This document shows positions 23,331-35,153 of a DNA stretch of 64,000 bases, piece after piece. Both the position numbers and the translations under genes were made by a program. The notes under the pieces were generated by a model. The model had not been told where the DNA came from, ran no database searches, and worked only from the letters and a program-made list of their open reading frames with translations. Numbering within the stretch: the first letter of the stretch is position 1; each line of letters opens with the position of its first letter. Source of the stretch: Phialocephala subalpina (taxonomy: Eukaryota; Ascomycota; Leotiomycetes; Helotiales; Mollisiaceae); contig FJOG01000037.1 in the NCBI GenBank assembly GCA_900073065.1, positions 257,785-321,784 of the forward strand, read 5' to 3'.

Positions 23331-23785
23331 TAACCTTGGACTTTTGAGGGATTACGTATCGAGAATACTAAATGATTAAAAAAAAAGTAAAATAGGGAAA
23401 AATATTTAACCATTGATTTATGATTTATTAGGGATTATAAAAATTCATTTAATATCTAAATAATATTCAATTATAATTTTATTTTATATATAATATTTCG
23501 TTTATAACTTTTATAATTAATATATTAAAATATAAATAAATTGTGAATTATTAGAATTTTTCTTTTTTTAATATTAATATAAAATATATAAAGTAAATAT
23601 AAATAAGAAAATATAAATAAGAAAATATAATTTATTAAATAGAAATTATTATAAATCAAAAATTATATTATTTAAAAAAAAATTGATATATTCGTTCAAG
23701 TTTTCATAATCTCTTTATAATAAGAAACGTATATAATATTGCAAAAGAATATATTAGAAAGATATTCTTATGGTTCCTATTATCT
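23331..23785. repeat. Short AT-rich RIP-like block
   Basis: About 450 bp of nearly pure A/T, no coding potential; unidentified repeat remnant. Includes a short direct duplication of AAATATAAATAAGAA near 23595-23625. Confidence 0.7.
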
Positions 23786-24185
23786 AAGTCCTTAAAATTT
23801 TGAAAGAAGAAGCGTTATCATCGTTTGGTTTACCATGATAATATATTATATCGCCGAAACCACGATCAGCTTTTGAGTCGAGCTCGCCACATTCAATTGT
23901 CGCTATTCTATCGAAGTCAGAGGGTACTGGGCCCGGTGATATGAGGAATGATGAAGATGAAGTTATGCTGGCACAACTTAAACCCTCTATACCACCATCC
24001 TCTGAGAATATCGAGCTCCTTAACGTAGGACTGATACTAGCCCTCCGGCTTTCACTACTATTAATGCCACACGTCCCCCCGTCAAAGATGGGCGTATCTC
24101 TGTGCCGAGCAAGATTACATCCTGACCAGGGATGCAGAATCAGAACCACCATGCGAGATCTTTCAAGTAATTTCTTTTTTTTCGG

Positions 24186-27100
24186 TCACACCTCCGCACC
24201 TGTCTGAAAAAAAGCATCGGCGCTTGTCCTTGAACTTTGCAATAGCAGAGCAATACTTTCATATCCCTTCTCGGTGGCAATGTGCATGGGCTTACGGCCA
24301 GCCTTATCAGCTTTATGCGGATCCAAGTGGACTGTCCCGAGAAGGAAGCGGACCATCGAGTCGTGGCCATTCTGGACAGCAAAATGAAGCGCCGTATTGC
24401 CGCCTGCATCCACGTATTTCGGGTCCACACTTGGTGTCGCGAGCAATACCTGCACCAAGGTTTGCAATCCGGCACCTGCAGCATGGAGGTAAGCTTCGTT
24501 GGCATTGAGGAGAAGGTTGTGATCGCAACCGCCTGTTGCGTTGAGCAAAAGGCGGACCATCTGCTCGTTCCCTTTAGTTGCAGCCTGCAGCAAGGCTGAC
24601 TCCAGCCTGACCCGGCCTGTTGCAGCTAGCTTTTGGAGGGCCTCATAGTGCTCATTGTCGGCAGCCAGCCATGCCGGTGTGTGGCTTTCGTTATCTTCGC
24701 AGTCGGGTTCAACGCCGCTGTTCTGCAGGAGAATCTGCAGGATGTCCAAGTGGCCACGCGCTGCTGCGTAATGCAAAGGCGTTCTTTGAATTGAGTCCTC
24801 GCAATTAGGGACAGCACCAGCTTCCAACAGCATCTTTACCATCATGGTTCCACCGGCCTCGGCAGCGTGAGACAGCGGGCTTCTGCCGTCACTGTCGGGC
24901 AAGTTTGGATCGCTGCCCAAGTCGAGGAGGATACCTGCAATCACGACCCATGCCCCTTGCTCCACCTCCTCATTGATCCACGCAACAAGAGACAAGAGAT
25001 CGCCGAGGCTCGCAGCCGCTGCGTCATCCACCAGAACCAGCGTTTCAAGCAAGAATCTCTGTCTGACGGCGGCCAAACAACCTGTCGCCCTAAGGCTACT
25101 CATGCCATAGCTCTTAAATGCCGCCGCCTTGGTGCCAAATTCAGGGTCTTTCTTCCGCTTGTGGTACCCGACTGCGGCATAGAGAGCGGCCGTATTGGCA
25201 ACTTCAGCGCGAATGTCTTGCAAAAGATCCCCGCTGCTTGCCTCGGAGCACATCCAGGCGACGCCTTCGAGGCCAAATTCAATGGCATACTTTGACGTCT
25301 TACTGGCCATGGCCCACCAATAGAGCTCTCCCAGCAACACCGCAGCCTGGCGTGTGTATGTTTTTTTCGTGAAAACTGATTCCTGTCTTCGGAACGCATT
25401 GCTGCCAAGTCCAGCGCAGCAGCTCCTCGGCATCCCTCCACTTGTGTTGCCGACGTAGTTCGTTTGCCTGTCTTCGAGACGAGTTTATCAGGCCTTCCAG
25501 TACCGTAAGTCGCGAGCCTATCGCCGGACTACGGTCAGAACCGCATCCTTGCCAGTCCCCAAGTGGTTGTTACTGAATGTTGAGAAGATGCTGGTCAATA
25601 TTGTATTCTGCAACCGGAAACCGTCATTTACAGCCTCGACATTAGTTTCGCCGCCAATCTTTTCAATAACCGCAAAGGCGGCGTTGATAAATGACGCATA
25701 TATCTCTTGGGCGCAGAGGTGCAGCAGGGGAGACTCGGTCGGCGTTGACGTTATCCAAAGCCACTGGGCATCTGGACTTGTAGACTCTTCGAACCTTAGT
25801 GGCGTTAAATTCCACCCGAAAAATCGGACTTTCCTGTCGTCGTGCCTGTAGTCGCCGTCGGTAAGTCCAGACGGAGGAGGGATTCTCATGAATTGACGGT
25901 GGCCGTGATTTCTCCTCTTGAACGGCTCAATCCAAATATTGGAGGTAAGACTATTGATCTCGTCTGGTTTCCATCTCCAGTCACCATTCTCCGAAGACTC
26001 CTGCGCGGCATTTTGTACTCTTTCTGCCCTAGTCGGATCCTTCTGTTCCATGAGTAGTTGGCTTTTTCGAAAGAGAAGTCATATCCTCCCAGCAAGAGCA
26101 GTGTATCATCGGGAGGAGGAGCAGCTCCCTCGCTAAGGGTGGACAAGACGATCCTCTCTTTCTTAATTGTTTCTGCATATGATTTAATTGCCTGGGTTGA
26201 TTCGTCCATGCCATCTGTCCTTGGGTCATGAATGAGAGACCACAACCAAAGCCCAAGCATTGCCTCAAGTTCAGCAGTATCGATCTTCCAGTTGGACGTA
26301 TTTGATTCACGGCGGATTTTAAGGTGCGTTGGCGCCGAGATAGTGCTCTCCTTCCAACTTGAATATTGCCCCTTCGGTTGTAGAGTTGCAATATAACAGT
26401 GGTTGGCCCACCAGAAATGAATGGCTTCCTTCCAGTCGTCTTCAAAGTCAGAATCGCTAGCGAACAGAATACTGGCTGTGTCCTGAATTGCATTTGCCAA
26501 GTGTCGAGCTTGGTCACGAACGAATACCGCTTCGGATGGCCATGATTTTAAGGAACCCGGAAAGGGCTCCGAGGATTGGATGGGAGTTGATGATGCTTCG
26601 CCTTGGCCCGTTAGTCTAGCCAGGCGTCTTCTAATGGCAAAAACTCTTTGAACGTCTGTTAAAAGGTACGTTTCTTCGGCGACCATCCCATCGCTGAAAG
26701 GAGCCGACTTTTTGGTAGATCCAAGAATCCATGTCTTCTTAGCAGCACCAGATTGATCCGGTGGCCCTTGTTTCGCATCCGTATCAACCGAATCTAATAG
26801 CCTTTTTCCTATCCCAAAGCCTTTGAAATAAAGCCATGAATGCTGCGATCCTAGTTGTAAAGGGTTAAAACTGAGCTCTCCAACACCCCGTCTTGGCCTC
26901 CGCTTCGATTTCTCGTCGTCCACCGCCTGCGTTCCGAGGTAGAGCGCTAGCCATTCAAGCTCATAACCTTGAACAAGATAGCGTGTCCTTTCGAGAAGAT
27001 TGTCGGCAGCGGATAGACGCTGTGTACGCAATAGTGCTCGGACGATGCTCATCAGTAGCGTGGCTCCAAGTTGGGACAATGCCACTGCAGAGTGTAGACT

Positions 27101-28201
27101 CCGTAGACCAATGAACTGCAGGACGAAACCCAGCGCCGACAACGAGATAGCTAGCCAGACAGGCAATCCTCCGTCTTTGAGATTAGGCTTTTTGATGGAT
27201 GTGATATATTCTCGCATAGGTTCCTTAGCCTCATAGTCGGAGTACGCAAACGCATCAAAAGTCTGGTCACCAACCAATTGTCCTCCGAGTTGAATCCAGA
27301 CCATCTTTGTCTTCGGCTTCATCCCATCATTTCCGTTCATTGCAGAAGCTCTTCTGAACCACCTTTCTTCGGTGTACTCTCCGATCATGAACGCACACAG
27401 AAAGATCCCGGTACATAAAAACACAGTGCCAGCAATCATCGCAGGACAGGCGTATGGTGGAGGCTCAGAACCGCCCTTGGCCAATCGGAGATGATAGGTG
27501 ATTATGACGGCGATGGCGATAACGCCAAACTGGAGAACAAAGCCAACGAGAGCAGATACGTAAATGACAATAAAATGAGGTCTTTTCATCCATATGTTCA
27601 GAGAAAGGTTCGGGTTCGGGGCGAATAGAGCGCGAGATTGTTTTTTGTTGTCAGCTCGGATCTCCTTCCAATCTGCATCGGCTCTACCACCCCGAACCTT
27701 CTCGTAATAACTTTGGAATGTATCTACCCCAGCATTTGCAGCGTTGGTAGTAGAGTCGAAGAACTCGTTTGATTTAGCGGAACAGTTGTATACCACCTCC
27801 AGGAGTTTTGGCTGACCATAGACGCGGGCAATTCCGCCGTTATTATACATCTCGCAGATGTCACGGCTAGTCGATGAACACAACTCCGCTTCGATCTCGC
27901 CCATTCCTTCCTGCGCCCTGCCAATGAAAGCGCGGAGAGACGGTCCACCGCGCAGCCTGATGATGGAGACGATGGCTGTAAGTATTCCCAAAGGAGCCAT
28001 GGCAAAGATAAAGTAGTCGAGATATGATACGGATCCACTGAGAAACTGCTTCGTAGGCGCCTCGCCGAAAAGCTGTATGAAGGGAGCTAGATCGGTAGCC
28101 AAGTTATTGGCAAAGTCATCCCACCAATCCGCACGAGCACACGGCGGGAGTACAACAATGAGGCACAAAGCCCATAGCATGACGGTACCCATAAGAAACA
28201 T
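24186..28201 (-). pseudogene. Membrane-anchored ankyrin-repeat protein with three frameshifts
   Basis: Large minus-strand gene of a fungal family with an N-terminal membrane part and C-terminal ankyrins. From ATG at 28201: signal-like MFLMGTVMLWALCLIVVLPP, then ADWWDDFANNLATDLAPFIQ and PTKQFLSGSVSYLDYFIFAM, and several hydrophobic segments (ILTAIVSII, VIYVSALVGFVLQFGVIAIA, MIAGTVFLCTGIFLCAFMIG, LSALGFVLQFIGL). The frame breaks near 26050 and resumes one base off (EQKDPTRAERVQNAAQE), breaks near 25526 (the true frame gives VLEGLINSS and RDAEELLRW), and again at the A7/T7 run 25361-25367. After that 7-8 ankyrin repeats follow (DGRSPLSHAAEAGG, QRTPLHYAAARGHLDILQIL, GNTALHFAVQNGHDSMVRFL) to the stop at 24186. 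Intact length would be about 1330 residues. Three single-base shifts imply a recent pseudogene, or consensus errors in an intact gene. Confidence 0.75.
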
Positions 28202-28884
28202 GGCGTCGCGCGAAGAAAGGTGAAGACGAAGATAGAGGGGGAAATCGAATATATTCGTGCAAGTACAGTGGGTAATTGATGTCCATCGAAGGAGCGCGGT
28301 GAGGGACCACCTGGAGAAGGTATAAACGGAAATCCTTATGGAAATGTTAAGAACGATCTTTCTCAACTTGTATGAGTTATTTTAATGGTGGTTGATGGTG
28401 GGATAGGTTCACGGCTGATAACGTGGCCCTTCTTGTGTGGGTGGATAGCGGAGTGGCTTGCAGGCTTGCATACAGTGCAGTGCAGAACCTTTGCAAAAAA
28501 GCGCGGTTCACCCTCAACCTGCGCGCACACCCTCTTTAATCGATTGGCCGCCGAAAGCGAGAGCAGGATCGTGACTATGCACGGGGGCGCAGAGCCTGAG
28601 CAACCTGAGCAGAGGGTGAGGCGAGGGCGAGTAGCGACTGAGCAGGGCGGCGACGCTGACTAACCGCGTTGGATGCGAATTTGAAGAAATGTCGTCTGAG
28701 ATTACCGGAGAAACTTTGAAGAGCTGTGCTGAGATCCGCCGCTATGGTGAGTTCGTGGAGCCCCTTCACGATCTCTCCGAGGACCTCTTGTAGTTCGATA
28801 GCTTTATCAGGTGGACCCGATACGCCTTCAACTCTGGTGAATAAGACTTGTAGAGCTCGTGCCCTATCACTCACAGCTTTCTAG
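28202..28884. other. Intergenic region between ankyrin gene and HeLo pseudogene
   Basis: Divergent upstream region. A minus-strand frame at 28575-28874 (99 codons) has protein-like composition but no recognisable family, and it ends in a low-complexity TGAGC-type tract (28590-28640). Not called as a gene. Confidence 0.4.
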
Positions 28885-30489
28885 CTGCTCTCTGTCGGCC
28901 TCGGTGTCGGGAGTGTACTTGCGGTCATTAGTATACTAGCGTCTTTCAAAGGGGCTGTCAACAGATACTTGCTCCTCGAAAGCTTCACCAGCGAAGATAA
29001 CGGTTTACGCGACCTTGCAGTCAGATACCACGTTCCACTCCAGAGTCTCCAAAATGGGGTGACAGGTTCAACGTCAATGACCCCGACGAGAAGAAGTGTC
29101 TGCTGTATAACGAATCCAAGGAAAATAAGAAGCTAATCTCCAACATTCTCGCCCGCATCAACTCACTACACGATAAGGCGCAAGGGTTTCTCGATTGCTA
29201 CAATGTGAAAGACGCGGTCATTGAAGCTGGCTCCTAGATGCTACAGGTTAGACCTGGTACTTCGCAGATTAAAGAAATATCAGCAAAGCAGATGCAGTTT
29301 CGACAAAAGAAGAAAATCAAGTGGGCAATCAAGAACAAAGAGGAGTTTAGAGACATTGTGGTAAACCTGGAGAGATACAATAATACGCTCGAACATCTAT
29401 CGGGTGACCAATTTGCCCATTCTCTTCAACAGACAATACCATCCTACGCACTCGCGGGCATTTCGACACATGAATTGATACGAAGGCTACGGTCAATTCG
29501 GAGCGTGGAGGATGGCAAATACGACCTCCTTACCCATGCCGCTCAACTCGAGGACATTCAGCTTTCATGGTTGCCTCGACAGGCTATAAAAGATCTTAGT
29601 GCTTCTGAGATCGACATTTCTAGTGAAAACATTGGCCAAGATGCTGATCAGACTTGGCATGATCTTGGGTCAAATGGCACAATCTCGATACAAATCTTTC
29701 GGTGGAAGATGTTGCTAAGACTGGGGAACGAATCGGATCATTGGTTTCCATGCTTTCTGCGGTCACAATCACTGACCTTCGGGTTCCTGGATTTATGTGA
29801 AGCTTCGAGGATGGAGTCTCCATGCTTCGCACCGGCTACCGACGACGCGGGTTCGTTTATGCCGTACCTGAACACTACTTGGCCAAGACTCCCATGAGTC
29901 TGCGTCAAATCATCAAACGCTGCCAGGAGCCGCCACTTGGGGACAAATTCAAGCTCGCCGCACAGCTAGCCACGGCATTGTCTCTCTTGCATAACTCACA
30001 AGGGTTACACAAGGCATTTAGGAGCGACAACATTCTGTTCTTCCATCCCTTGCCAGAACAATCTATACCTTACTCACCGATCCATGGATATCTGGATTCG
30101 AGTACGCTCGTCTTGTTACTAGTAATTCAATCGGATATCGACCTGGCGGGACAAGACTTCTAGATCACTACTACCACCCGGACGTGGTTAATGGTTTTAT
30201 GAAAGTCTTGGACTGGTATATCTTTGGGGTTGTACTGCTGGAGATTGCCATGTGGAGGCTGCTGGACTCGAAGCTTGAGAAATTGCCTAAAGAAAAGACT
30301 AAGGATTTGAAAGCAATTGGGAAGGTGTTTGTGGATTTTGCGGAAGGACAGTTGGACACAATGACAGGGAGCTCGTATGCTAATGTTGTGAGACTCTGTT
30401 TGAGTGCTACGTTGGAGAATGATGACAAGGAGCTGGCTTGCGTGGTTTCCAATAAGATCATCGCTAAGTTGAAATATTGCAAGGCATGA
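28885..30489 (+). pseudogene. HeLo-domain / protein-kinase-like gene, decayed
   Basis: Plus-strand remnants in order: SVGLGVGSVLAVISILASFK and YLLLESFTSEDNGLRDLAVRYH resemble an N-terminal HeLo (prion-inhibition/cell-death) domain. After a frameshift near 29040 comes KWGDRFNVNDPDEKKCLLYN, then the helix NILARINSLHDKAQGF and an in-frame TAG at 29235-29237 (TGG in relatives by position). The KKKIKWAIKNKEEF motif follows, typical of HeLo proteins fused to kinase-like domains. The kinase-like part (PMSLRQIIKRCQE, FKLAAQLATALSLLHN, HKAFRSDNILFFHP) is shifted near 30085 and ends with WISGFEYARLV, YYHPDVVNGFMKV and DWYIFGVVLLEIAMWRLL. The catalytic HRD/DFG residues are replaced, as usual in this pseudokinase family. 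No start codon remains upstream (TAG at 28882). HeLo domains form membrane-damaging assemblies; this copy cannot make a full protein. Confidence 0.72.
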
Positions 30490-30643
30490 AGACACCATCA
30501 TCGGCCCACGGCAGCAGAGGAAGAGTGCATGCCTCACTAACCAGACTCGGAACAACATTGCCCGTATAGTGATACATACATTCATACATACATTAAAAAA
30601 GCTTGTGGCCAAATATACACAGAGAAAGACAAACTTTTATACA

Positions 30644-32422
30644 TCAAGAGCTGCCTTGCAGCAATACCGTCCCGTCCCCACTTCCCAATACCATCGAATC
30701 CAGAACTCTTTGTTGTGTCTCGCCATTGGAGCCATGAGGTAACAAGCCAAGGAAGTAAAAGAGCAGGAAGAGCACCACGATGAAGACTCGAGAGACGACA
30801 GTGCGTATGGACAGTGACACCAGAGACATCAACAGCTGGCTAATAAGCGCGATGAGAGGAGCGACACGCTGCATGTAGAATGGCGAGGCTTGGAGTTTCT
30901 GGAAGAGGATTAGCAATAACTTATTATCAAGAATACGAAACCTTACAGCAAGTTGAGGACCAAGCCATCGCTCCATGACAGGTGGAAGCTTGAGCCTCCT
31001 CGGTTCCTCCCTCGAGGCAGACTCATTCGCCAACTTCAACGGGATCCCCTTCTCTAAGTCCCTCTCCCTCTCGTCTTCAACAACAACCGGAGCCTTAACA
31101 TCCTCCTCCCATCCCAAACTCCTCTTCATCACCCTCCCCTCTTCCTGCATCTTCACCTCCCTCCTCGCATAAGCATTCCCCCCACCAACAGTAACCAACA
31201 AACTCGCTGGACTTCCATCACTCACAAACCCACTCTGATCCACCCCACCATCCGGCGTAACATCATCGTACGGAAAACAATACCCCCTCCCGTCCAAATT
31301 CGCCGCATGCACAATTCGCGCATAATGATTCGTCACCGAATTCCCATAATAAGAACTCACAACTTCATTATTCGGTTGATCGGTATCAATCAAAAGTGTG
31401 GACCGATTGAAAGCAGCATCTAGCCTTGCTCCGATGTTGAGAAGTTGATCAGTGTTGGTAGCCTGAGGAGCGAAAGCCCCGGAATTAGCGCCGAAGATGT
31501 CGGTGGATGAGGGTTTGGGGAAGGACCCGAGGTTCGTGAATGTCAGGGATGTACGGTCGTTGGATGTGTAGGCTGAAAATGTACCCCACGAGGTTTGGGT
31601 GTCGATTACTAGGGGAGTGGAAATGTATTTTGTCCAGACAGCGTCGATGTAACTATTCCAGTATGTGGAGAAGAGGTTGGAGTTGAACACTATTCCGTTT
31701 GAAGGAGAAAGGGCACGGAGGTTGGTGCCGTTGTTTGTGATGACGAGCTGGTCCCAGCCTGCGCCATCGGAGGCGTTTTGAGCAATGAGATTCGAGCAGA
31801 TGGTGTCGAGACCGTTGGATGGGAGACCGGCGACGTGTTGCGTTGACCCGGTTGTCGACGTGAGGGTCAAAGAGATGGGAAGGCAGACAAAGTCAACGTA
31901 GCTGATGTTGGTGTAGAGTTGGGAACTGTTGTATGTGAATTCGCAGAAGTCCCAGGAGAGGTGGTAGTTCGGATCTGAGGTGTTGCTGACAGACGGTTCG
32001 ACAAGGCCTGGGCCAGAGGTGCTGGGGTTGAGAAGGAAGGTGAGGGTGCTGCCGACGCAGAACCAAATTCTGCCACCTGCGATGCATGGGATAGTTACTG
32101 TGCGTGTGGTGCCTGGAGCGCCGAGGGCGATTGCACAGTCGGCTGAGAGAGCGCAGCCATCCGAGGAGGGGTTGGAGGGGTAGTATGCTGTCTGTCCGTC
32201 TGACTCCAAGAGAAAGAGAGCATTGCTGTTGTCGATCGCAAGACCGGTGATATATGCATATACCGTGCTCGAAGTCGTAGAATTATAGAGGCCGATGCTT
32301 AACGTGCCAGACGAAGCAGTAGCAGTCTCAATTTTTGATTGTGTTGAAGGACCGTCGATAGTTGGTGGGTAAAGAACGTTGCTTGTCTTTTGCAAAGTGA
32401 GAACATCATCGAGAGTCGTCAT
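30644..32422 (-). CDS. GH64-type beta-1,3-glucanase-like protein with C-terminal membrane segment, about 576 aa
   Basis: Residues about 30-410 resemble glycoside hydrolase family 64 (glucan endo-1,3-beta-glucosidase with thaumatin-like fold): RIWFCVGSTLTFLLNPS, YVDFVCLPISLTL, RALSPSNGIVFNSNLFSTYW, YIDAVWTKYISTPLVID and DIFGANSGAF follow the family order. The catalytic acids were not assigned with certainty. A charged linker (about 420-480) leads to a hydrophobic C-terminal stretch (SRVFIVVLFLLFYFLGLLP). No N-terminal signal peptide is visible (MTTLDDVLTLQKTS), which is unusual for a glucanase. A 48-nt sequence at 30899-30946 has intron ends (GTAAGG...TTCCAG) and a GCTAAT branch and is a multiple of three; removing it changes 592 to 576 residues. 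The family acts on cell-wall glucan; the membrane tail suggests anchorage. Confidence 0.8.
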   Translation of the reverse strand: MTTLDDVLTLQKTSNVLYPPTIDGPSTQSKIETATASSGTLSIGLYNSTTSSTVYAYITGLAIDNSNALFLLESDGQTAYYPSNPSSDGCALSADCAIALGAPGTTRTVTIPCIAGGRIWFCVGSTLTFLLNPSTSGPGLVEPSVSNTSDPNYHLSWDFCEFTYNSSQLYTNISYVDFVCLPISLTLTSTTGSTQHVAGLPSNGLDTICSNLIAQNASDGAGWDQLVITNNGTNLRALSPSNGIVFNSNLFSTYWNSYIDAVWTKYISTPLVIDTQTSWGTFSAYTSNDRTSLTFTNLGSFPKPSSTDIFGANSGAFAPQATNTDQLLNIGARLDAAFNRSTLLIDTDQPNNEVVSSYYGNSVTNHYARIVHAANLDGRGYCFPYDDVTPDGGVDQSGFVSDGSPASLLVTVGGGNAYARREVKMQEEGRVMKRSLGWEEDVKAPVVVEDERERDLEKGIPLKLANESASREEPRRLKLPPVMERWLGPQLAVRFRILDNKLLLILFQKLQASPFYMQRVAPLIALISQLLMSLVSLSIRTVVSRVFIVVLFLLFYFLGLLPHGSNGETQQRVLDSMVLGSGDGTVLLQGSS

Positions 32423-33971
32423 AATTGCCGATCTGTCAAAAGAGTGTATGCTTGACTTGTAAGGAATGTGAAGCGGTGCAGGGTAGAAATCCTTCGAGAG
32501 ATCGACGAATATATAGCAAGCACTTGCAAAGTAAGTTTTCTGAAAGGACAGTATAAGACTAGAGTCGTCTTTGAGCTTGTTGATCAGTTCCTACCTGGGG
32601 GTCAAAGATATATGCCAAAATATAGTCCTTCCTGCTTGGGACAGCAAGGGTGCCAAGGCGGAAAGGATATATTGAAAATGTAACATGCCATTGGATGAAG
32701 AGGACAGCCAGGACCCATGAATACTTTCTCGTTCAAGAGATCTAGGCTCCCAAAACAGGACTACAGGGCGCTTCGTCCGATCTTCTGACAGGTGAAGGAG
32801 TAACCCTGAAGCTGTGATAGCATCGCCGACATATGACCGGCACAATATGCCATGCAAGAGGCAGATGATTTAGGGTTTCATGCCTTGCGTGATGCAGGAA
32901 CCGTTCCATCAAGTAGGATGGCTCGGGTATCGGCATCGTGGGGTGTGAAAATTTTGGGAAGGTGTTCGTGAATGTCGTTGGTTGAGTTCATGGCGGGGCA
33001 AATTCGAGGGCAGAGAGGCTCATACAGTATCCAACAAATGAAAGTGCAGAAGACGTCTTTGACACCCGAGACAATTAAAACAGTAAGCCGCTAACCAAGT
33101 ACCGGGGATTTGGTTTGTGAAGTAGACTCAGAGACGTTCAGCTTTTCCCCACATGGTGACAGCTGCATCAAAACTTTGGCATCTGTGATCTGCTCAGATC
33201 GTGGAAGATCATTGAACTATGGAGGCAATAACGGAGGCAAGATCTGGGGCTAGAAGGACCGATTGAAGCTTGATATGACTTTTAAAGAGAGCCCCCAACC
33301 ACGATGATGATCCTTCGTGGGGTGGTATCAATACATGCAATCGTGGCGCAGGGACCGGTCGGTGCATGAGTTGCATGAGAACCCTTGAAGTGACACCGAT
33401 CAATTGCGCAAAAGAAGGAGAGACATCCAGACGGGAGTCTCAAAAGGTGATGTCGGAGATGAATAGAAGGTTGTGAGGAAGAAGAAGGATGACTGGACGT
33501 CGAAAAGGAAGAGGTAATCTCCGTTTACCCCTAGATTCGCTAACTTAGCTCCCGCGCCGGAGACTTGCCCTGAATTCACCCCGCCAATAGGGGCCGTGTT
33601 CGCTAAACGAACACGAAATACAGCGTGTTCAGCGTGTTGATTGGCTACCTGCGAATTGCCAGGGTCTTCCGGTATTTCGACCCCTTTACCACCGCGAGAT
33701 CTGCTTGGTCAACTTCGAAAATACTCTTGTCTGTAGTATACCAGGCCGGAGAAAATCCACGCGTCCTCGTGAAACTGGGAAGAGATCCTTTGGAATCCGA
33801 TTTGGTATTCGAAAAGCAGAATTTTGCGCTTCGGGAATTAAAAGCTTATCCTCGGGTTCGAATCCGAAGCAACAAAATGCCTATCGATTGGTCGATGGTA
33901 ATGATACATGAAGATCAGATCTGACGAGTCTTTCAGTCCAGATTGATCCAGCAGATCGAGTCTGCGAACGC
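32423..33971. other. Intergenic region, no supported gene
   Basis: About 1.5 kb of normal composition. Open frames on both strands are short, without family resemblance or splice structure. The first 150 bp are the likely promoter of the minus-strand GH64-like gene. Confidence 0.5.
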
Positions 33972-35153
33972 TCAACTACTCATCCAAGCCAAAACCGCTG
34001 CGGTCGAATCTCCATCCTCCCGATCCAGAAACGCATCCATGACACATGGACTGTGAACTTCCCTCATTCCCAACACGACATCAGCCTTCGTCTTTGACGC
34101 AGCCTCACCCTGCAATCTCTCCCCGAATCGAGTGCAGTCATCGAGAAACACTTCCCAAGCCGCCATGGTAAGCAAGATCCTGTTCACTGGTAAGTCCGCC
34201 CACCATCCAACTGGTGCGTCGAGCGGCGAGATTCTCGGGTCCTTGATTGCTTCTTCATCTGACATTCCAGGTGCTTTAAAATTCTCATGGAACTCTTTCA
34301 TCATTCGTAAGGAAAGGTAATCTTTGTCGCCGTTGTACTGGTAACTTTTGCAGTTGTCGTAGTTGAAGCTTAGGACTGGAGAATTTACACAGATCCCTCC
34401 CAGATTTTCGGACAGAGGTAGCGCCTCGATATCTTTCGATGGATGAGTGAGGTGAGACAGTAAGCTTAGGGCGAGATGTCCTCCTGCTGAGTCGCCTGCA
34501 ATGAGGACTTTCGAAGGCGAGGTGATGGCGAGGATGTGTTTCAGAGCTTCCGTGGCTTGGATCAACTGAGTGGGAAAACGTCCCTCAGGAGCAAGCGTAT
34601 ACTCCAACATAGACAGCGAGGCATTGGCCCTTGAGGCGCATTTCACTGCCCAAACGACATGATTGGGATCTGCTGAGAAGTTGTAGCCACCTCCATGGAG
34701 GTAGAGAAGAACTTTGCCTCCGTTTGCGGGACGGGAGCCGATCCAGTGGACTTTTGCATTTTGAGGCAAGTTGTCAACTTCATGTTTCAATTTGTATTTG
34801 CTGCAATGTTTCTCGATCACTTTGCCGGTTGGAGGCATCGCTGGCATCATTCCTCTGGGAAGGATCAGAAACCTGTAGTCACGATCACGTGAGTGAGGAC
34901 GTACTTGGACTGTCTCAGCGTCATGCTGGCCACGATAGTCATGAAAGCGGTCGCCACAGCTCTGCCAACACCAGGAGACTCTTTCGGGGGAAGGATGAGG
35001 TGTCGGAGTGCCGTATATGCCATGGCAAAGGCTAGAGATGCTCATTAGCTGGATTCCTTGAAGGAGGGCAACTATCGACTCACGAAGAGAACCGACAAGC
35101 TTAAAGAAGTTTAACTTCTCAGAGAAGGTCAATTGAATGGATCCTTCCGCCAT
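33972..35153 (-). CDS. Alpha/beta hydrolase of the HSL/acetyl-hydrolase type, 3 exons, about 359 aa
   Basis: Esterase/lipase-like enzyme. Exons on the minus strand: 35153-35084, 35031-34905 and 34854-33972 (1080 nt). The first intron (35083-35032) has a perfect GTGAGT donor and GCTAATG branch; the second (34904-34855) is 50 nt. The region also stays open unspliced, but the spliced N-terminus (SLPFAMAYTALRHLILPP then GVGRAVATAFMTIVASMTLR) is more family-like, with a membrane-proximal hydrophobic stretch. Catalytic features: oxyanion motif LLYLHGGGYNF, nucleophile IAGDSAGGHLALS, an acidic residue in EVFLDDCTRFGERL and histidine in REVHSPCVMD. The HGGG and GDSAG motifs place it in the hormone-sensitive-lipase group. 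The natural ester substrate is unknown. Confidence 0.85.
   Translation of the reverse strand: MAEGSIQLTFSEKLNFFKLVGSLRESIVALLQGIQLMSISSLCHGIYGTPTPHPSPERVSWCWQSCGDRFHDYRGQHDAETVQVRPHSRDRDYRFLILPRGMMPAMPPTGKVIEKHCSKYKLKHEVDNLPQNAKVHWIGSRPANGGKVLLYLHGGGYNFSADPNHVVWAVKCASRANASLSMLEYTLAPEGRFPTQLIQATEALKHILAITSPSKVLIAGDSAGGHLALSLLSHLTHPSKDIEALPLSENLGGICVNSPVLSFNYDNCKSYQYNGDKDYLSLRMMKEFHENFKAPGMSDEEAIKDPRISPLDAPVGWWADLPVNRILLTMAAWEVFLDDCTRFGERLQGEAASKTKADVVLGMREVHSPCVMDAFLDREDGDSTAAVLAWMSS

Noticed and set aside
28575..28874. Minus-strand 99-codon open frame with protein-like composition
   Set aside because: No recognisable family, ends in a low-complexity TGAGC-type tract, and lies in the divergent promoter between two large genes. 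Kept only as unresolved.
33625..33924. Plus-strand 99-codon frame
   Set aside because: No family resemblance, and no start context or neighbouring exon supports it.
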